Assembly (NCBI GenBank): GCA_964023205.1
Contig: OZ026840.1
Coordinates: 13,930,454 to 13,994,453 of the forward strand
From: Lutraria lutraria
Lineage: Eukaryota; Mollusca; Bivalvia; Venerida; Mactridae
Reading direction: 5' to 3'
DNA: 64,000 nt
A model generated the notes under the pieces. It did not search any database, was not told the origin of the DNA, and saw nothing but the letters and a program-made list of their open reading frames with translations. Of the stretch, positions 50,281 to 62,970 are shown in pieces. Position 1 is the first letter of the stretch, and every line of letters starts with the position of its first letter. Both the position numbers and the translations under genes were made by a program.

Positions 50281-51893
50281 TTAAGATCCTTACAATAGAA
50301 AACATTTTTACAGTAGGAATAACAATACAAAACTCGAGAATTACAAAACGAGTTTTTTTGCATTTAGTTATTGTAGCCCTGTATTATTTTGCTAGAGTCT
50401 TCGTCGAACTCTGACATTTCTTGTTTCAGTAGGTATTTTGTCAGCAACAATCATGTTGCTATGAGTGTACATGTACTTCTATTACTTCTACGTACATATG
50501 TCCATCGCGTTAACCTGGAAATGGTATAAGTATAATCGCATAATCGTTATTGACATGCAACAAAAAAAGATACGAACGAAACAAACATAACCTCTTCTAA
50601 CCAGACTTATATAAACGGCCTTTCAGTTTTTGACCATATGAGACATATTTGAGTGGGACAAGAACATTGCGGTATTAAAAAAGAACTAGGCGTACACTAA
50701 ATCGATGTCTTGTTTTGATGTGAAATATCTTCAGTTGTTCTGAGTATATCGCCGTATGAAATAATTAGCAGAACGGACGAGTGTAGGATTCAAATAAAGG
50801 CATCCCACATAGATCTCATGAAAATTTAATAAAAAGGGTATTTGGTGAGGGCGTATGGATAAATTTAACAATCCCGTATTAAATACGGCCATATACATGT
50901 ACGGCGTCTGTACTGGTAATATGGCATTGGAAGAAGTAAATAATAATGTGATATCGACCATACGATGATTCAGCTAGACTCGCTGAATGGTAACTTTTAA
51001 TTACAAGTTTTATCTCAAGGGATTTTGTTGATTTAAAACCATGAAGCTGTGAATTTAGTTATTTAATTCAGCAAACAGATTTTAATCAATCCAAACAAAA
51101 AAGGCTGATTTATTTTATCACTTTTACCAGCTAATGTAAAGCTATTTTAATCACGTAAAAGTAGGATGGTGACAACTTTAGAGTGTTGCATTCATTGAAC
51201 AATGACGTGATTAAAAATATGACAGCTTTTCGGTAATATTTGATATTTGACATTTCACATTCGAAAGTAATTTTGTACCCAATATGAAAATTTAATATTA
51301 CGTATTTTGAACATAAATATTGTTATTTACTACAGACAAAAAACGGCCTAATTACACATTTGTTTTCGTATAGTCTCCGTACATTAACAGTATATATGCC
51401 AAATCGAATGAACAAAGGTTAAATAATGCAGTAAGCTCTGAGGCAAACCATGTTATCCTTTCATATTGCCTGTTGACACATTTTCTAACAGCTGATGGTT
51501 CGTGCAACAAAAAGGCGGAGTTACAACAAAACCGTATAACCATTTACTTAACCAACAAAATTAGGTCAAAATATCTTTTTGTCAGGAAACATTTTGTTAG
51601 AAGACGACGAAATATCTCCATACTTTGTATGTTGTCTTTTCTAATTTTAGAATCGATCGGTGCTAAAAAGGGTCGGTTGAGTAACCTTACATCCGTCTTT
51701 TCTGCCCTTTGTTTAAATATTATCTTTATATATTGTTTTCCCGTCCCCAGTCTGATTCTATATATTTTAACGCTGTCATGATTTACAAATCTAAATCATG
51801 CTTCTTGATTCATGTTATTTTAAGCATAGCTCAACCTCTTTAATTATTTGAACCATTATTTTTCATTAATTGTCTGTTATTCTTCTTCTCTTT

Positions 51894-51906
51894 GAATTTT
51901 CACGAT
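51894..51906 (+). repeat. LINE target-site duplication, left
   Basis: gaattttcacgat, repeated exactly at 54871-54883. Confidence 0.93.
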
Positions 51907-54404
51907 CTAAATCTTGTGAGACAACAAAAATCAATGACTATTTAAGAAATGTAAAACCTGACTACATACTAAACGATATCGATGCAAAACTATGCGAAGG
52001 TCTCCTGGATATTGCAGAATGCGAAAATGCAGTGTCGTCCATGAAAAATGAAAAGAGTCCTGGACTTGATGGCTTAACTTGTGAATTTTATAAAAAGTTT
52101 TGGCATATTATTGGAAAACTAGTAACCGACTCTTTAAACGAAGGATACTTGAAAACTGAGCTGTCATCCTCACAAAAATTAGGTGCTCTCTCCCTGTTAT
52201 ATAAAAAGGGTGATCCGCACGAGCTGGAAAACTGGCGTCCTATAACTTTATTAAATAATGATTACAAAATTTTGGCAAAGGTTCTATCTAACAGAATGCA
52301 AAAAGTCATTCATAAAATAGTTAGTTCAGATCAACAAGGGTATATTAAAAATAGATTTATCGGCTTCAATATAAGACAAATACAAGACGTAATAGAATTC
52401 ACAGAAGAACAACAATTAAGTGGTGCAATTTTGTTTTTAGATTTTAAAAAAGCGTTTGACACCGTCGAATGGAATTTCATGATCAGCGTTCTTCAACGTT
52501 TTGGTTTTAAAGAAATGTTTATAAACTGGATTAAATCATTATATACCAATATAAGAAGTTGCGTCTTAAACAATGGTTGGCAGTCACAATGCTTTAACCC
52601 ACAACGTGGTATAAGACAAGGATGTCCAATTTCGGCTTTAATTTTTATACTTGTTGCTGAAATAATGGCATTGCAAATACGAAACTCAGATCTAATATCA
52701 GGCATAAAAGTTAAACATAACGAAAGTGTAAAAATTACTCAGTTAGCTGACGACACAACTTTATTTGTAAAATCTGAACTAGAAGTCAATCTTACACTGA
52801 ATATTATAGAATCTTTTGGACAATTCTCGGGTTTAAAACTTAATAAAAATAAAACAGAAGGCATTTGGATAGGTGCAACAAAAAATAGCTACGCAACTCT
52901 TGGAGGGATACATTGGTCAAAAAAGCCAGTAAAAGCACTTGGTGTATATTTCAGTACAAATAAAGTAGAATGCAATAAACTTAATTGGGACTCCAAACTA
53001 GAATCATGTAAAACATCCATAGAAAACTGGAAGAGAAGAAAACTTACCTACTTAGGAAAAATACAAGTCATTAAATCTCTTTTGTTACCAAAATTTACAT
53101 ATCTGTTCCATTCACTTGTTGTTCCAGGCGACGTTATTAAAATGATTGAAAACTTGCTCTTCAAATTTTTATGGAATGATAAGAGAGACAAAATAAAAAG
53201 AACAACATTGATAGGTGATAAACTTTCCGGAGGCCTGGAAATGATAGATATCAAATCATATATAGACTCTTTAAAATTTAAATGGATTCAAGCCCTCTGC
53301 GAAAACAATTATAATACGTCAAAATGGAAACTTATACCAAATTTTTATTTTGAACGCTACGGACAAAACTTCCTGCTATTCTATATGAACCTAGAAGAAA
53401 ACAAATCAATAGACTTGAAAATGCCATTATTTTACGAAGAAATCGTGAAAGTTTGGCTTAAAATAAAGAATAATCATTATAAGGAACCCTCAACATTTAG
53501 AGACATACGTAAGGAAATAATATGGGGAAATAAATATATAAAGTTTAATAATAAATGTTTGATATTTCAGTCATGGATGAAGTCAAATATAATATTCATC
53601 AACGATATTTTAGACGAAAACGGCAAAATCAGCCCACAAATAATTAGAAATAAATTAATAAATACTCAAAATTGGATTTCTGAGTACAGCAAACTTTTAA
53701 AAGCTATACCCAAAGAATGGAAATTCAAATTAAATTCAACGGAATCGAAACAAACGTTAGTAAAAACTCGTCTTGACGCATGTTTTAATAGATTAAGAAT
53801 CCAAGACATTGATAATAAAATTGTATATAAGCATATCGTCTCAAAGAAATTTACTGCTCCATATACTCATACTTCTTGGACAAGAGAACTTAACTTAGAT
53901 GTCAATTGGTCAGAAGTATATTCTTTCTTACATTCAATTCCCGACAATAGAGTAAAACAGTTTAAATATAGAATAATACAAAAAATATTTACATCAAACG
54001 AAATAAGATATAAATGGAAAATATCAGCCTCAAACAATTGTAGCTTATGTAATGTAACTGAAACATATCAGCATCTGTTTATTGACTGCCAAGCTACAGA
54101 TGGATTATGGCTTTTTATACAAAATATCTTCGACAAATGTGGTATATCCAGAAATTTACGACAGTTAAAATACGTAGTCGTTGGTTATAAAATACATGAT
54201 CACAAATATCATTTTATGAACCTAATTTTATCACTTGCCGGCTTCTGTATTGGTAAAACATATTTTGAAAGTGAAAACTGGACAAAACAATGTAATATTA
54301 ACAATACATTTATGTCTGAGTATAATATACTATCTAAATATTTAAAAGAGAGAAAAATACCAGATCACTTTATAACTATTTTTAACCAATACTTAAACAT
54401 ATAA
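51907..54404 (+). CDS. LINE ORF2 fragment: reverse transcriptase, endonuclease missing
   Basis: An open frame of about 830 codons to TAA at 54402-54404. It has no ATG start of its own: the frame runs in from flanking host DNA (an upstream TTG at 51870), so the element-derived part begins at 51907. Residues counted from 51870: KSPGLDGLTCEFYKKFW at 62-78, NWRPITLLNNDYK at 121-133, QQGYIKNRFI at 155-164, palm motif FLDFKKAFD with catalytic Asp191, RGIRQGCPIS at 246-255 and LADDTTLF with catalytic Asp294-Asp295. A C-x2-C-x7-H-x4-C cluster (CSLCNVTETYQHLFIDC) lies near residue 725, as in L1/Tx1-type ORF2 C-termini. The apurinic-like endonuclease is absent through truncation, so this copy cannot mobilise itself. 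No frameshift or stop interrupts the frame, indicating a young insertion. Clade assignment (L1/Tx1 group) is by motif resemblance. Confidence 0.93.
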
Positions 54405-54870
54405 TGTATGTAATTCTCAAAAGAATAATTGTATAACATAGTACATTTATACTATCTGCACATGTACTTTTTTATTATATACAATTCATTTGTTATCCTA
54501 TGTTGTTTTTCGTTTCGTAATAGGAAAATGGTATATTTTCATAATAATTAAATACTTTCATTCTACCATGTAATTGAATTACTATATAATGAAATACATC
54601 TTATTATCCTATGATTTTCGTTTCAGCATAGGACAATAAAAAGTGTATTCTACACATCGTAATAACTTACGATTGTATTTTTGTCCTAACAGTTTTGAGT
54701 GAATTTTACATATTTATATGCATGTGTTTAGAAAAAAAAAAGTTTCATATTATCATACTATTTCATAGTATCATACTATTTTACAAACTGTATAATTCCG
54801 TGTATGTAATTATTTGTAAATTGAAAAAATAAACGAAACCGTATGGTTTCACCAAAAAAAAAAAAAAGAA
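54405..54870 (+). other. LINE 3' untranslated region and tail
   Basis: AT-rich 3' UTR. It holds two related segments containing cctatg(ttg)tttttcgtttc and ggaaaa/ggacaata motifs (about 54497-54530 and 54608-54640), the AATAAA signal, a 6-bp-stem hairpin and the poly-A. Confidence 0.8.
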
Positions 54871-54883
54871 GAATTTTCACGAT
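54871..54883 (+). repeat. LINE target-site duplication, right
   Basis: gaattttcacgat, immediately after the poly-A tail and continuing into copy-B sequence gtcacatgatc. Confidence 0.93.
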
Positions 54884-56380
54884 GTCACATGATCAAAACG
54901 TTATCGTATGTATAAATTTGTTTGTAACGTGTATAATTATGTTCTGTTCTTTAATTTTGTTTCTTCAAGTTTTATCAACATGTATTTTGTTGTGTTTCAC
55001 AGTTCGGCAAAAATATAGTTCAAACAGGTGAATCAATTTGATTGTGTTTGTTGGATCCAAACTGTCCCGCGACTAGTCTAATAGTTACTTTATTTTGTAG
55101 CTGATATTCATAGAAATAAATGAGCGTGCTGATTTGTTAAAATATAAAACATATGTGCAGAAAACACGAGAATTTCTTCAGATTTCATAAAAGATGCATC
55201 ATTTCCCTATCTTAACTTCTTTTATGAGACAATTACATTAATTTTAATTAACATCACTATTGATTTTTGTGTCAAAACAGGTTTTTAAAGGCATGGTCTA
55301 AGCATAAACCAAACCGAATAAGTTTACCTTCACAAACCCCACCCAACACGCCAAATATTCAGAAACATAAAAAACAGAATGATAAAACATAGTTGCCATG
55401 TGAGCCTTGTGTGCCTAACCTTACACTTATCCCCAGGAAAAAGATTAATTTAAAAGTGAGTTTATGTTTAAAGACGTTTGCTACAGATCTCTGCATTTTT
55501 TCACATAGACATAACAGGCAAAATAATAACTGATCAATAGAATCTTTTTAACTTTGCACGATCGTAGCCTGTGATAACAGCAATATTTTAAGCGAAAGAA
55601 AATTGGGGGTCACTGATTTTAACCGGAATAATCTAATAGTGGATGGTTTATACTTATATAATTATACATTATGACATTCTTACTGATACCATGTTTAGAA
55701 TATTATATACATAATCACATTCTTAATGATACCATGTTTACACTTTGATATACATTATGGCATTCTTATTGATGACACGTTTACACTTATATATACATTA
55801 TGGCATTCAAAAAGGACAGCTACATGAATAAATAGTAGAAACACAATATTTTTTAGAAATCTTGACAATTTTTCATCGAACAGAATTTCAAACAAGGCAT
55901 GAATTGCGACTTAACCAGAATGCCTTTGTACTTCACTGAATATATAACATCTACTGACGTACTGGACAACTGTAAGCATTTGGGATTTGAAACTCGAAAC
56001 ATTATATTGACAACCAGTCAAATATTCGAAATTAATACTTCAATCATGACAGTAAATCATATCATTCGTGAAACTAATATACATTTTAATATAGCAATTT
56101 GATACACTTTTCTTATCAATAGTATTTAAATTCTTGATTCCATTTTCTAATTTCGTTTAACAGACAAAAACTCCATGGAAAATTCATCATACTACGCAGA
56201 TTACATAGGCTTCAAAACACATCATACATACACACGAAATAATTGGAACAAATGAACAAAAACACAATTCAACCAACACAAAGCACAATTACCCGTCCCT
56301 AGATCATAAGCAATACTCAGAATTCTCTTCGTCATTGACTACACTATCTTTTCCGTTTGTATCTGTTTCCAATTCTTTTT

Positions 56381-57633
56381 AACCAGGTTTTCACAAAGTG
56401 AAACCTGGTTATCATTAGAATGCCGAAACTGTTGGGTGGGTGAGCAGGCGGGCGTCAAACAGGCGGGGTCCGGTCAATAACTTAAGTTCGGATTGACCAA
56501 TCTTTACTAAACTTGATATGTAGGATCCTTGAATGAAAACCTACATTGGGTTGTATTTGGGATCTGTGATGTCAAGGTCAAAGTAACTGTAACTAAAAAT
56601 ATATAATCAGTGTCCGGTCAATGATTTAAGTTTGGATTGACCAATGTTGAATAAACATGGTATTTAGCATCCTTGAATTAAAAAACCTACCTTGGGATTC
56701 TATTTGGGATCTGTTGGGTCAAGGTCAATGTTACTAAATATAGAAAATCAGTGTCCGGTCAATAACTTAAATTTGGATTGACAAATGTTGACTAAATTTG
56801 ATATTTAGCATCCTTGAATTAAAAAACCTACCTTGGGATTCTATTTGGGATCTGTTGGGTCAAGGTCAATGTTACTAAAGATAGAAAATCAGTGTCCGGT
56901 CAATAACTTAAATTTATATGGACAAATGTTGACTAAATTTGATATTCTGCATCCTTGAATGAAAATCAACCTTGGGATTCTATTTTGGATATGTTGGGTC
57001 TAAGTCAATATTACTCAAAATAGAAAATCAGAGTCCGGTCAATAACTTAAGTTTCGAATGACCAATGTAAACTAAAATGGATATTTAGTATCCTTGCATT
57101 AAAACCTACCTTGAAATTGTATTTTGGGTCAGTCAGGTCAAGGTAAAAATAGAAAACCAGTTTCCGGTCAATACATTAAGTTTGGAATAAAACTTGATAT
57201 TTAGCATCCTTGCATAAAAATAGCGTGGAATTGTAATTGGGGTCAGTCAGGTCAAGGTCGCTGTTACTTAAAATAGTGAATCAGTTGCCGGACAATAACT
57301 TACGTTGGGAATGACTAATCTTAACTAAACTGGGTATTTTGTATCCTTGCATGAAAGCTTTACAAGGGAATGTGTTTGGGTCAGTTGGGTCAATGTCAGT
57401 TACTAAAAATAGAAAATCAGTTTTCAGTGAATAACTTAATTAAGAATTAAGATATTGCAATGAAATTTTGTATGTAGGTAGCTTATATAAAAACCAAGAT
57501 TTGGATTTCATTCTATGCCAATAGGGTAAAGGTCACTCTTAACTTATTAGCCGCACTGGAAACTGAACCACTGACGAAGCCTTAGCGTAGAATTCGTGAG
57601 TACTGTTATATTAAAGCCTTAGAAAACCTGGTT
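56381..57633. mobile_element. Tandem-repeat-bearing TIR element, copy B
   Basis: Begins aaccaggttttcac with hairpin partner gtgaaacctggtt (to 56410) and ends gaaaacctggtt (57622-57633). It has seven or more ~130-145-bp units starting gtccggtcaataac, against about five in copy A. The ends are better preserved here than in A. No coding capacity and no clear target-site duplication were seen. Confidence 0.65.
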
Positions 57634-59018
57634 TCGTGGCATTGTCGCGTTTCTTGTTTTGATCTTTTATGGTTTCCTCTGATACATTTTTGTGTTTGGG
57701 TCCGACAGACACTCACTGTAGCATTTTTATAAACTGTTCCAACGCAATACCCTCCGGTGGCCGTGCTTTTTCCTTCATGTTCTGTGTTAGGCGGGGTTTT
57801 GGTGGAATGTAGTATTTTATACAAGACAATGTTTTTTTTAAATCTAGGAATCTTATTATAATAAATATGTATTCAAACTATAGATAGCCACACAATTGAT
57901 AATAACCTACTTATCATTTCTTTTATGCTATTTTTATATTTTGTGCTCAGGTTTTGCGAGTGACTGTTCTTTGCGATTCGCTGTAGATGCTCTAAGGTCG
58001 AACATTAGAAGCGGTACAGTTTAATAATTTCAATAAACGATATAAATTAATTCCCTGTTTAATATACATCCATAACCAGTGATTGTTGTGGTGTTTCTCC
58101 AGTGTATGCAGCATATATGTATACCACAAATTGACTTATTTTCTACCAGCATTGATTATAAAGGTCATCATCAAGTTAATCAAACTCTTTAATGTCATAA
58201 CTGTTAGAACTTTGCATGTTGACAGACAATATAAACAAAGACCTGATGTTCCATGTAAAGACTTCATATTTTATTACATGTTTATTTAATGGTCGTGTTG
58301 TTAATGGCAAACAAATAATTATCTTGAAGTTGAATGGACAATTATAAGAATACAAGAATAAACCTTCACAAATCGATATAAGATTAAGGTTAATACTGAA
58401 TGATATAATCAATATTATCTGTCATGAAATGATACAATGCGCGTTAATTGTGCATGTCAAAATTCAATGTGGTGGAATTTGTATTTCCTTTGTGCAGTCA
58501 CACGAGATTTCGATCCCTAATCAACACTCCTAATTTCCAGGAAAAACGCAATCTCGCTTACATCACTTATCACTTATCACCACTGATAACGTCCCGGTAT
58601 TGTTATACCTGTGAAGAATGACTTAAACACACCAGGTTAGACCATTCTGCTTTTGAGAGATATACATGTATTTATATTTTGAACACAGGTGACTCTTAGC
58701 AAAGACTAAATCTGACCTTTATTGACAGGTTGCCTTTATTTTGTTCAGACATTTTGTTCTATATAATCATTGTTTATATATAAAAGAAACAAAATTCTAC
58801 TGGAAGTTCAGATTTTGCATATTCTGCTAACTATGTTGTCTTCTTTTGTGCTATATCACCATTTTATGGCTAGAGATCTTTCAAACATATCTTAATTGAA
58901 ACATTGCAGATAAAAACATGGAATAAATCATTTACGAATAAAATTTAAATTAAACTATTCCACACTATATCGTTCAAAATGTATCGCAGTGTACTTTGCA
59001 TATCAGAATATTTTCTTG

Positions 59019-59123
59019 TCTGGAAATATCATTGGAATGGAATTGAATAAGAGTGTAGTGATTATGTAAAATGTCGCTGGAAATGATTTATTCACGCTTT
59101 TTATATGATTTACACTGCGTTTG
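59019..59123. other. 105-bp segment present in copy B only
   Basis: Copy A reads atattttcttgatctatcaac without interruption (near 47640). Copy B has 105 extra bases between ttttcttg and atctatc. The insertion begins tctggaaatatc and ends gcgtttg. A 3-bp ttg flank is the only candidate duplication. Confidence 0.7.
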
Positions 59124-59970
59124 ATCTATCAACTGTATCATATAAATCAATTACATGGCAATACATTCAGAAAATTTCTTCAGCGCAGACAAGTGACTTT
59201 ATGTAAAAGATGAATTATTTAAAGGTACAGGACGTGCTTTCTTACTATTTTCTGATGTTACATCATAGGACTGAGTTGCCATCGTAACCGATAAAAACCA
59301 CGGTAAAATTCGACTTCATTTCAAATAATATTTTTGTTGGAAAAGTTTAGAATTTCTAAAATAGATCACACAAAACTAGATTTCTAATACCGGTTTAAAA
59401 TCTCTAATATTCTCTAATAGTCAATTTAAGAAGTGAAATTTAATTTGCTTTTTTACCCATACTAGGACTTATTTAAGACATGGAAACCTGTTGTATGATC
59501 ATATAAGAAGATATCAAACTATATGAATGGAATATTGTTCTTACATTTCATCATTGGTAACATGCCATTTTACTAAGTGTAGGCATGTTGCCTGTGGTCC
59601 TTCATTTACTAAATTCTATCTATGTATACATTTGTTTTATTTATAAATTAACGTCTAGATATACCATATGGTAATCGACAAAGTGTACGTGAAAGTAGAT
59701 GGTGTTACAACATAAAGTGACACAACTTTCAGCGTCTAGTATATCATTACTTTACCACAACGCAAACTTTCTTTTAAATTCTGTCAGCTCGCATCGAAAT
59801 TGGTTAAAACTATACTAGGTGATGTAACAATACAGCAGTGAATGTAACGAATTAGGATAGATTTAAGGTATTGGGATCCTAACAAATTACCACCACATTG
59901 CAGTCTTTAATTAGGCTAAATTTACTGTCAACTGCATTGAAACTGAAGGTCGTGGTTTCAAACATCAGTA

Positions 59971-60166
59971 GGGACAAACTTTTTTCATTTTTTTCTTCAA
60001 ACATTATTTTTGTATCTCTTAGAACATATTTACGTTGAAAATAGTGTTTTATCTGCAATAAATGATTTTTATAGGTATTTATTGGCTAAATAATGCTAGA
60101 AATGTGAACAATTTCTTACCCTAGGGTTACTTTAAGCTGTATTCTGCAACAGTAAGCCTGGTGAGG
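59971..60166. mobile_element. 196-bp insertion in copy B at a TA dinucleotide
   Basis: Copy A reads aacatcagtatgtgtttc (near 48520). Copy B has cagTA, 196 bp, then TAtgtg. TA duplication fits a Tc1/mariner-type or similar small element, but the ends (gggacaaac / ctggtgagg) are not obvious inverted repeats. Confidence 0.5.
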
Positions 60167-60766
60167 TATGTGTTTCTTGCTGTTATTATGTTTGTAACTT
60201 TGTTAGACATGGGGGACTATTTTAAATATAAGTTATATAAAATAAAAATATTTTAAAGCGTGATTCTTTTGCCAAAAGAGCTCGTAAATGATAAGTATCT
60301 GAAGCACTGAAAAAATATGAAATGTGCTTCTTTTTCGTACAATGCGCTTATATCTGATACTTTTTTAGTTTATTTATATTCAATTATGTAAAATACAACA
60401 ACAAATGCAATTTCCTGTGCAAATTTATTCTAAATAATGAAATTTTGATCATTTATTGATCTATGATACACAGGGTTAAGCTGTATAAAAGGATATAGAC
60501 TTTTCTGCCAAGTAAACCATCATTTAAAAAAATGCCTGGTCAAACTCTTTATAAAATTGTCAAATAACATAATTTAATTGTTTAAAAAAATATATTTGAC
60601 CACCTTTGCGATTTTGAAGTTAGGTTCCTTGTTCTTTAATATGAAAATGACAAAAGAAATTCTAACAATGAATTTCTATGAACAGAACGTCAAAAATATC
60701 TTTAAACTTTAAATAAAAGGGTTTAAAATGCAATGTTAAAAAGGATACAGGAATGGAATGTCACAA

Positions 60767-61230
60767 CTATCTAAGCTTCTCTGTAGCTATGATAAAGACC
60801 GTTTCAATGTGGTACCCTTAAGTGAATGTGTTTTATCGTCTATTGTAATAATTATGTTCCTAAGAATGTCTGTAGACATGCTAAAGACCGGTCTAATGCG
60901 GTACACACCGGGAGAATGTGTTTTATCTGCAATTATCTGTTCCTAAGAATGTCTGTACACATGCTAAAGACCGTTCTAATGCGATACACTCCGGGAGAAT
61001 GTGTTTCATGATCTTTTTTAATTATTTGTTCCTAAGAATGTCTGTAGACATGCTAAGGACCGTTCTAATGCGGTACCCTCAGGGAGAATATGTCTTCCTC
61101 TATTGTAATTATATGTTCCTAAGAATGTCTGTAGACATGCTAAAGACCGTTGTTCTAATGCGGTACCCTCAGGGAGAATATGTCTTCCTCTATTGTAATT
61201 ATATGTTCCTAAGAATGTGTTTTATCCTCT
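60767..61230 (+). repeat. ~84-90-bp minisatellite, about five copies, right end of copy B
   Basis: gttcctaagaatgtctgtag recurs at 60855, 60939, 61028 and 61115, and partially at 61205. Each unit has the palindrome atgtctgtagacat, then tgctaaagaccg, tctaatgcggtac and gggagaat. In copy A only one full unit (from about 49207) remains before the LINE fragment. Frames read through it are repeat artefacts. Confidence 0.88.
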
Positions 61231-62970
61231 CTTGTAATATGTTCCAATGTGGTTGAGGCTGATGGGCTTGGTTATGGAAGTATGTTGGGGAAGGTGAACA
61301 TCTAGTATGTGACCATCCCTGGAATTCTTTTCTTATTCATAATTTGTCACGTTAGAATTAAAAGAGACTATCTTGATCTTTCATACTTGTCAGATAGGCC
61401 TTTTTATTCCTACGGTGATGATATTCAGTGCGTTGTTTATTCTAATCATTGATGAAAAACTGCGGATTAAACTTAATGCAAACGGCTGCAATGGTCCTTT
61501 GCTAATAAAGACTAGCCGGACGTATCGTATACTTTTTCTTGGCTTTGAATTTGTCTTCATTTTGTGGTAATTGTCGGTTATAAAAACGATACTCATTTCG
61601 TTTATGTACAGCCGTCTCTTGACTCAAACCAGTACTTGTAAGGATTCCGTCAAACAGAGGCAAATTGTTCACTGACCAATCACCAACGAATTCTAGACGT
61701 TCTATTTAACAGACAATTAACCCACGTACTAGTATCCACATGTGTTCATGGCCTTTAGATAGTCTCAGAAAAGTACACAATAATAAGATAATAAATCGTA
61801 TTTTTTTCTAGTCATAAACAACACGTAAGAGATATAATTTCCAAGATGCAGCTAAATAGATATATTTTTGCATCGTTACGGATTTGTCGTACAATATGAT
61901 ATTACCAATACATGTAATATGACACTACAATTATTTTGCATTAATCATAAAATTATGTTCAAACATTTTTTGACGATTGTTATTTCAACCTTCGTTTTCA
62001 AATGATGATTTAGCTGCGATGGTAACACTTAGTTGATATTGCAAGAAAGACTCAATTTCAGATTTATGAATTTGAAAATGATTATTTTGTCTGCGTACAT
62101 CTTTTCTTTATAAAACAGCAATGGTTGTGTAACATCTGGCAGTATGCGAACATATGCAATGATAAATAAAGATAATAACCATGGCGACAGTGTAACTAAA
62201 ATAAAAAACCTTGATATCTGAACAATTGAATGTTATTTTACGTAGCAAATGCTGACACCAATAGTAGTTTCGTTAATTACGCGTCTGCCTATCAGCCATT
62301 GTAATAGCTCAAACAGTTAAAACATAGTTTATATAATTTAACAACTCACCATTGCCAAATATAAAAATTATGATGGCCATTGTGAATGGTTGCATATGTA
62401 AGGGAGCGTTCCATCGACCACAATTTATCTTTGAGCACTTTACACTATGTTGTAATTCATCCATTGTTTGTTAATGTTTAACCTATTTAAAAGGGAACAT
62501 AAAAATAGACCCTCCATATCAGACCTAATCTAAGTTATGCCATGGATATAATCTCACAATAATTACTGGAACTACAAATAATATATAATATTTGTTCTAT
62601 CGTGTCAGTGGAATGTATGGCATGGTTGATCTTTGCATGTACGTCATTTTATGTTTCCTGTACAGTTGTGGATTAAGTTTGTCCACAAGTTCCATGAAAA
62701 ACACGATCTTTTTCATCAGCCTCCGCCTCCGCGTGGTTGCAGTTCTTTATATAGGATATTAATGATTAAATATACCACACACAGAACCAATAAATGAATA
62801 AATCATTGTGAGATTATTTATTTGAGAGTATTGGCAATTAATACACATATTATTATTTTCAGAGTTGTTGATAAGTAAACAATCAAAGCTTGTTAGTCGT
62901 CGTGTTATATGGTCAGGGAAGTAATTTATATGGATTGCATTCTGTTTTACTTCCTTGGCGTTTGTAAACA
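61231..62970. other. No recognised feature
   Basis: AT-rich DNA to the right of the duplication. No coding exon, TIR pair or tandem repeat was seen. Short overlapping frames on both strands near 61380-61590 have no supporting signals. Confidence 0.5.

Larger units (their letters stand above)
51907..54870 (+). mobile_element. 5'-truncated L1/Tx1-type LINE with target-site duplication
   Basis: Flanked by the 13-bp direct repeat gaattttcacgat (51894-51906 and 54871-54883). The paralogous site in copy A has a single version (gcattttcacgat, 37039-37051), proving insertion. The 3' end has AATAAA (54828-54833), a small hairpin GAAACC-GTAT-GGTTTC (54835-54850) and A14 (54854-54867). The 5' end is truncated inside ORF2, as usual for target-primed reverse transcription. 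Confidence 0.95.
50280..61230 (+). repeat. Segmental duplication copy B
   Basis: Parallels copy A from agatccttacaatag through the minisatellite at its right end. Compared with A it lacks the 6.4-kb foldback-like element and the 373-bp local duplication, but has a LINE (51907-54870), insertions at 59019-59123 and 59971-60166, more units in the 135-bp repeat element, and more units in the terminal minisatellite. Confidence 0.93.

Noticed and set aside
35886..50961. Paired minus-strand frames at 35886-36119 and 50731-50961 as a conserved gene
   Set aside because: They are simply the two copies of the segmental duplication, and nearly all differences between them change the amino acid.
51870..51906. 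Upstream extension of the LINE reading frame to 51870
   Set aside because: It begins at TTG in host flank and crosses the target-site duplication; the first ~12 codons are not part of the element.
38398..56102. ATG-started 67-codon frame at 38398-38601 and its copy at 55899-56102
   Set aside because: Similarity is no higher than in adjacent non-coding DNA of the duplication, and the diverged local copy near 38080 is interrupted by a stop.
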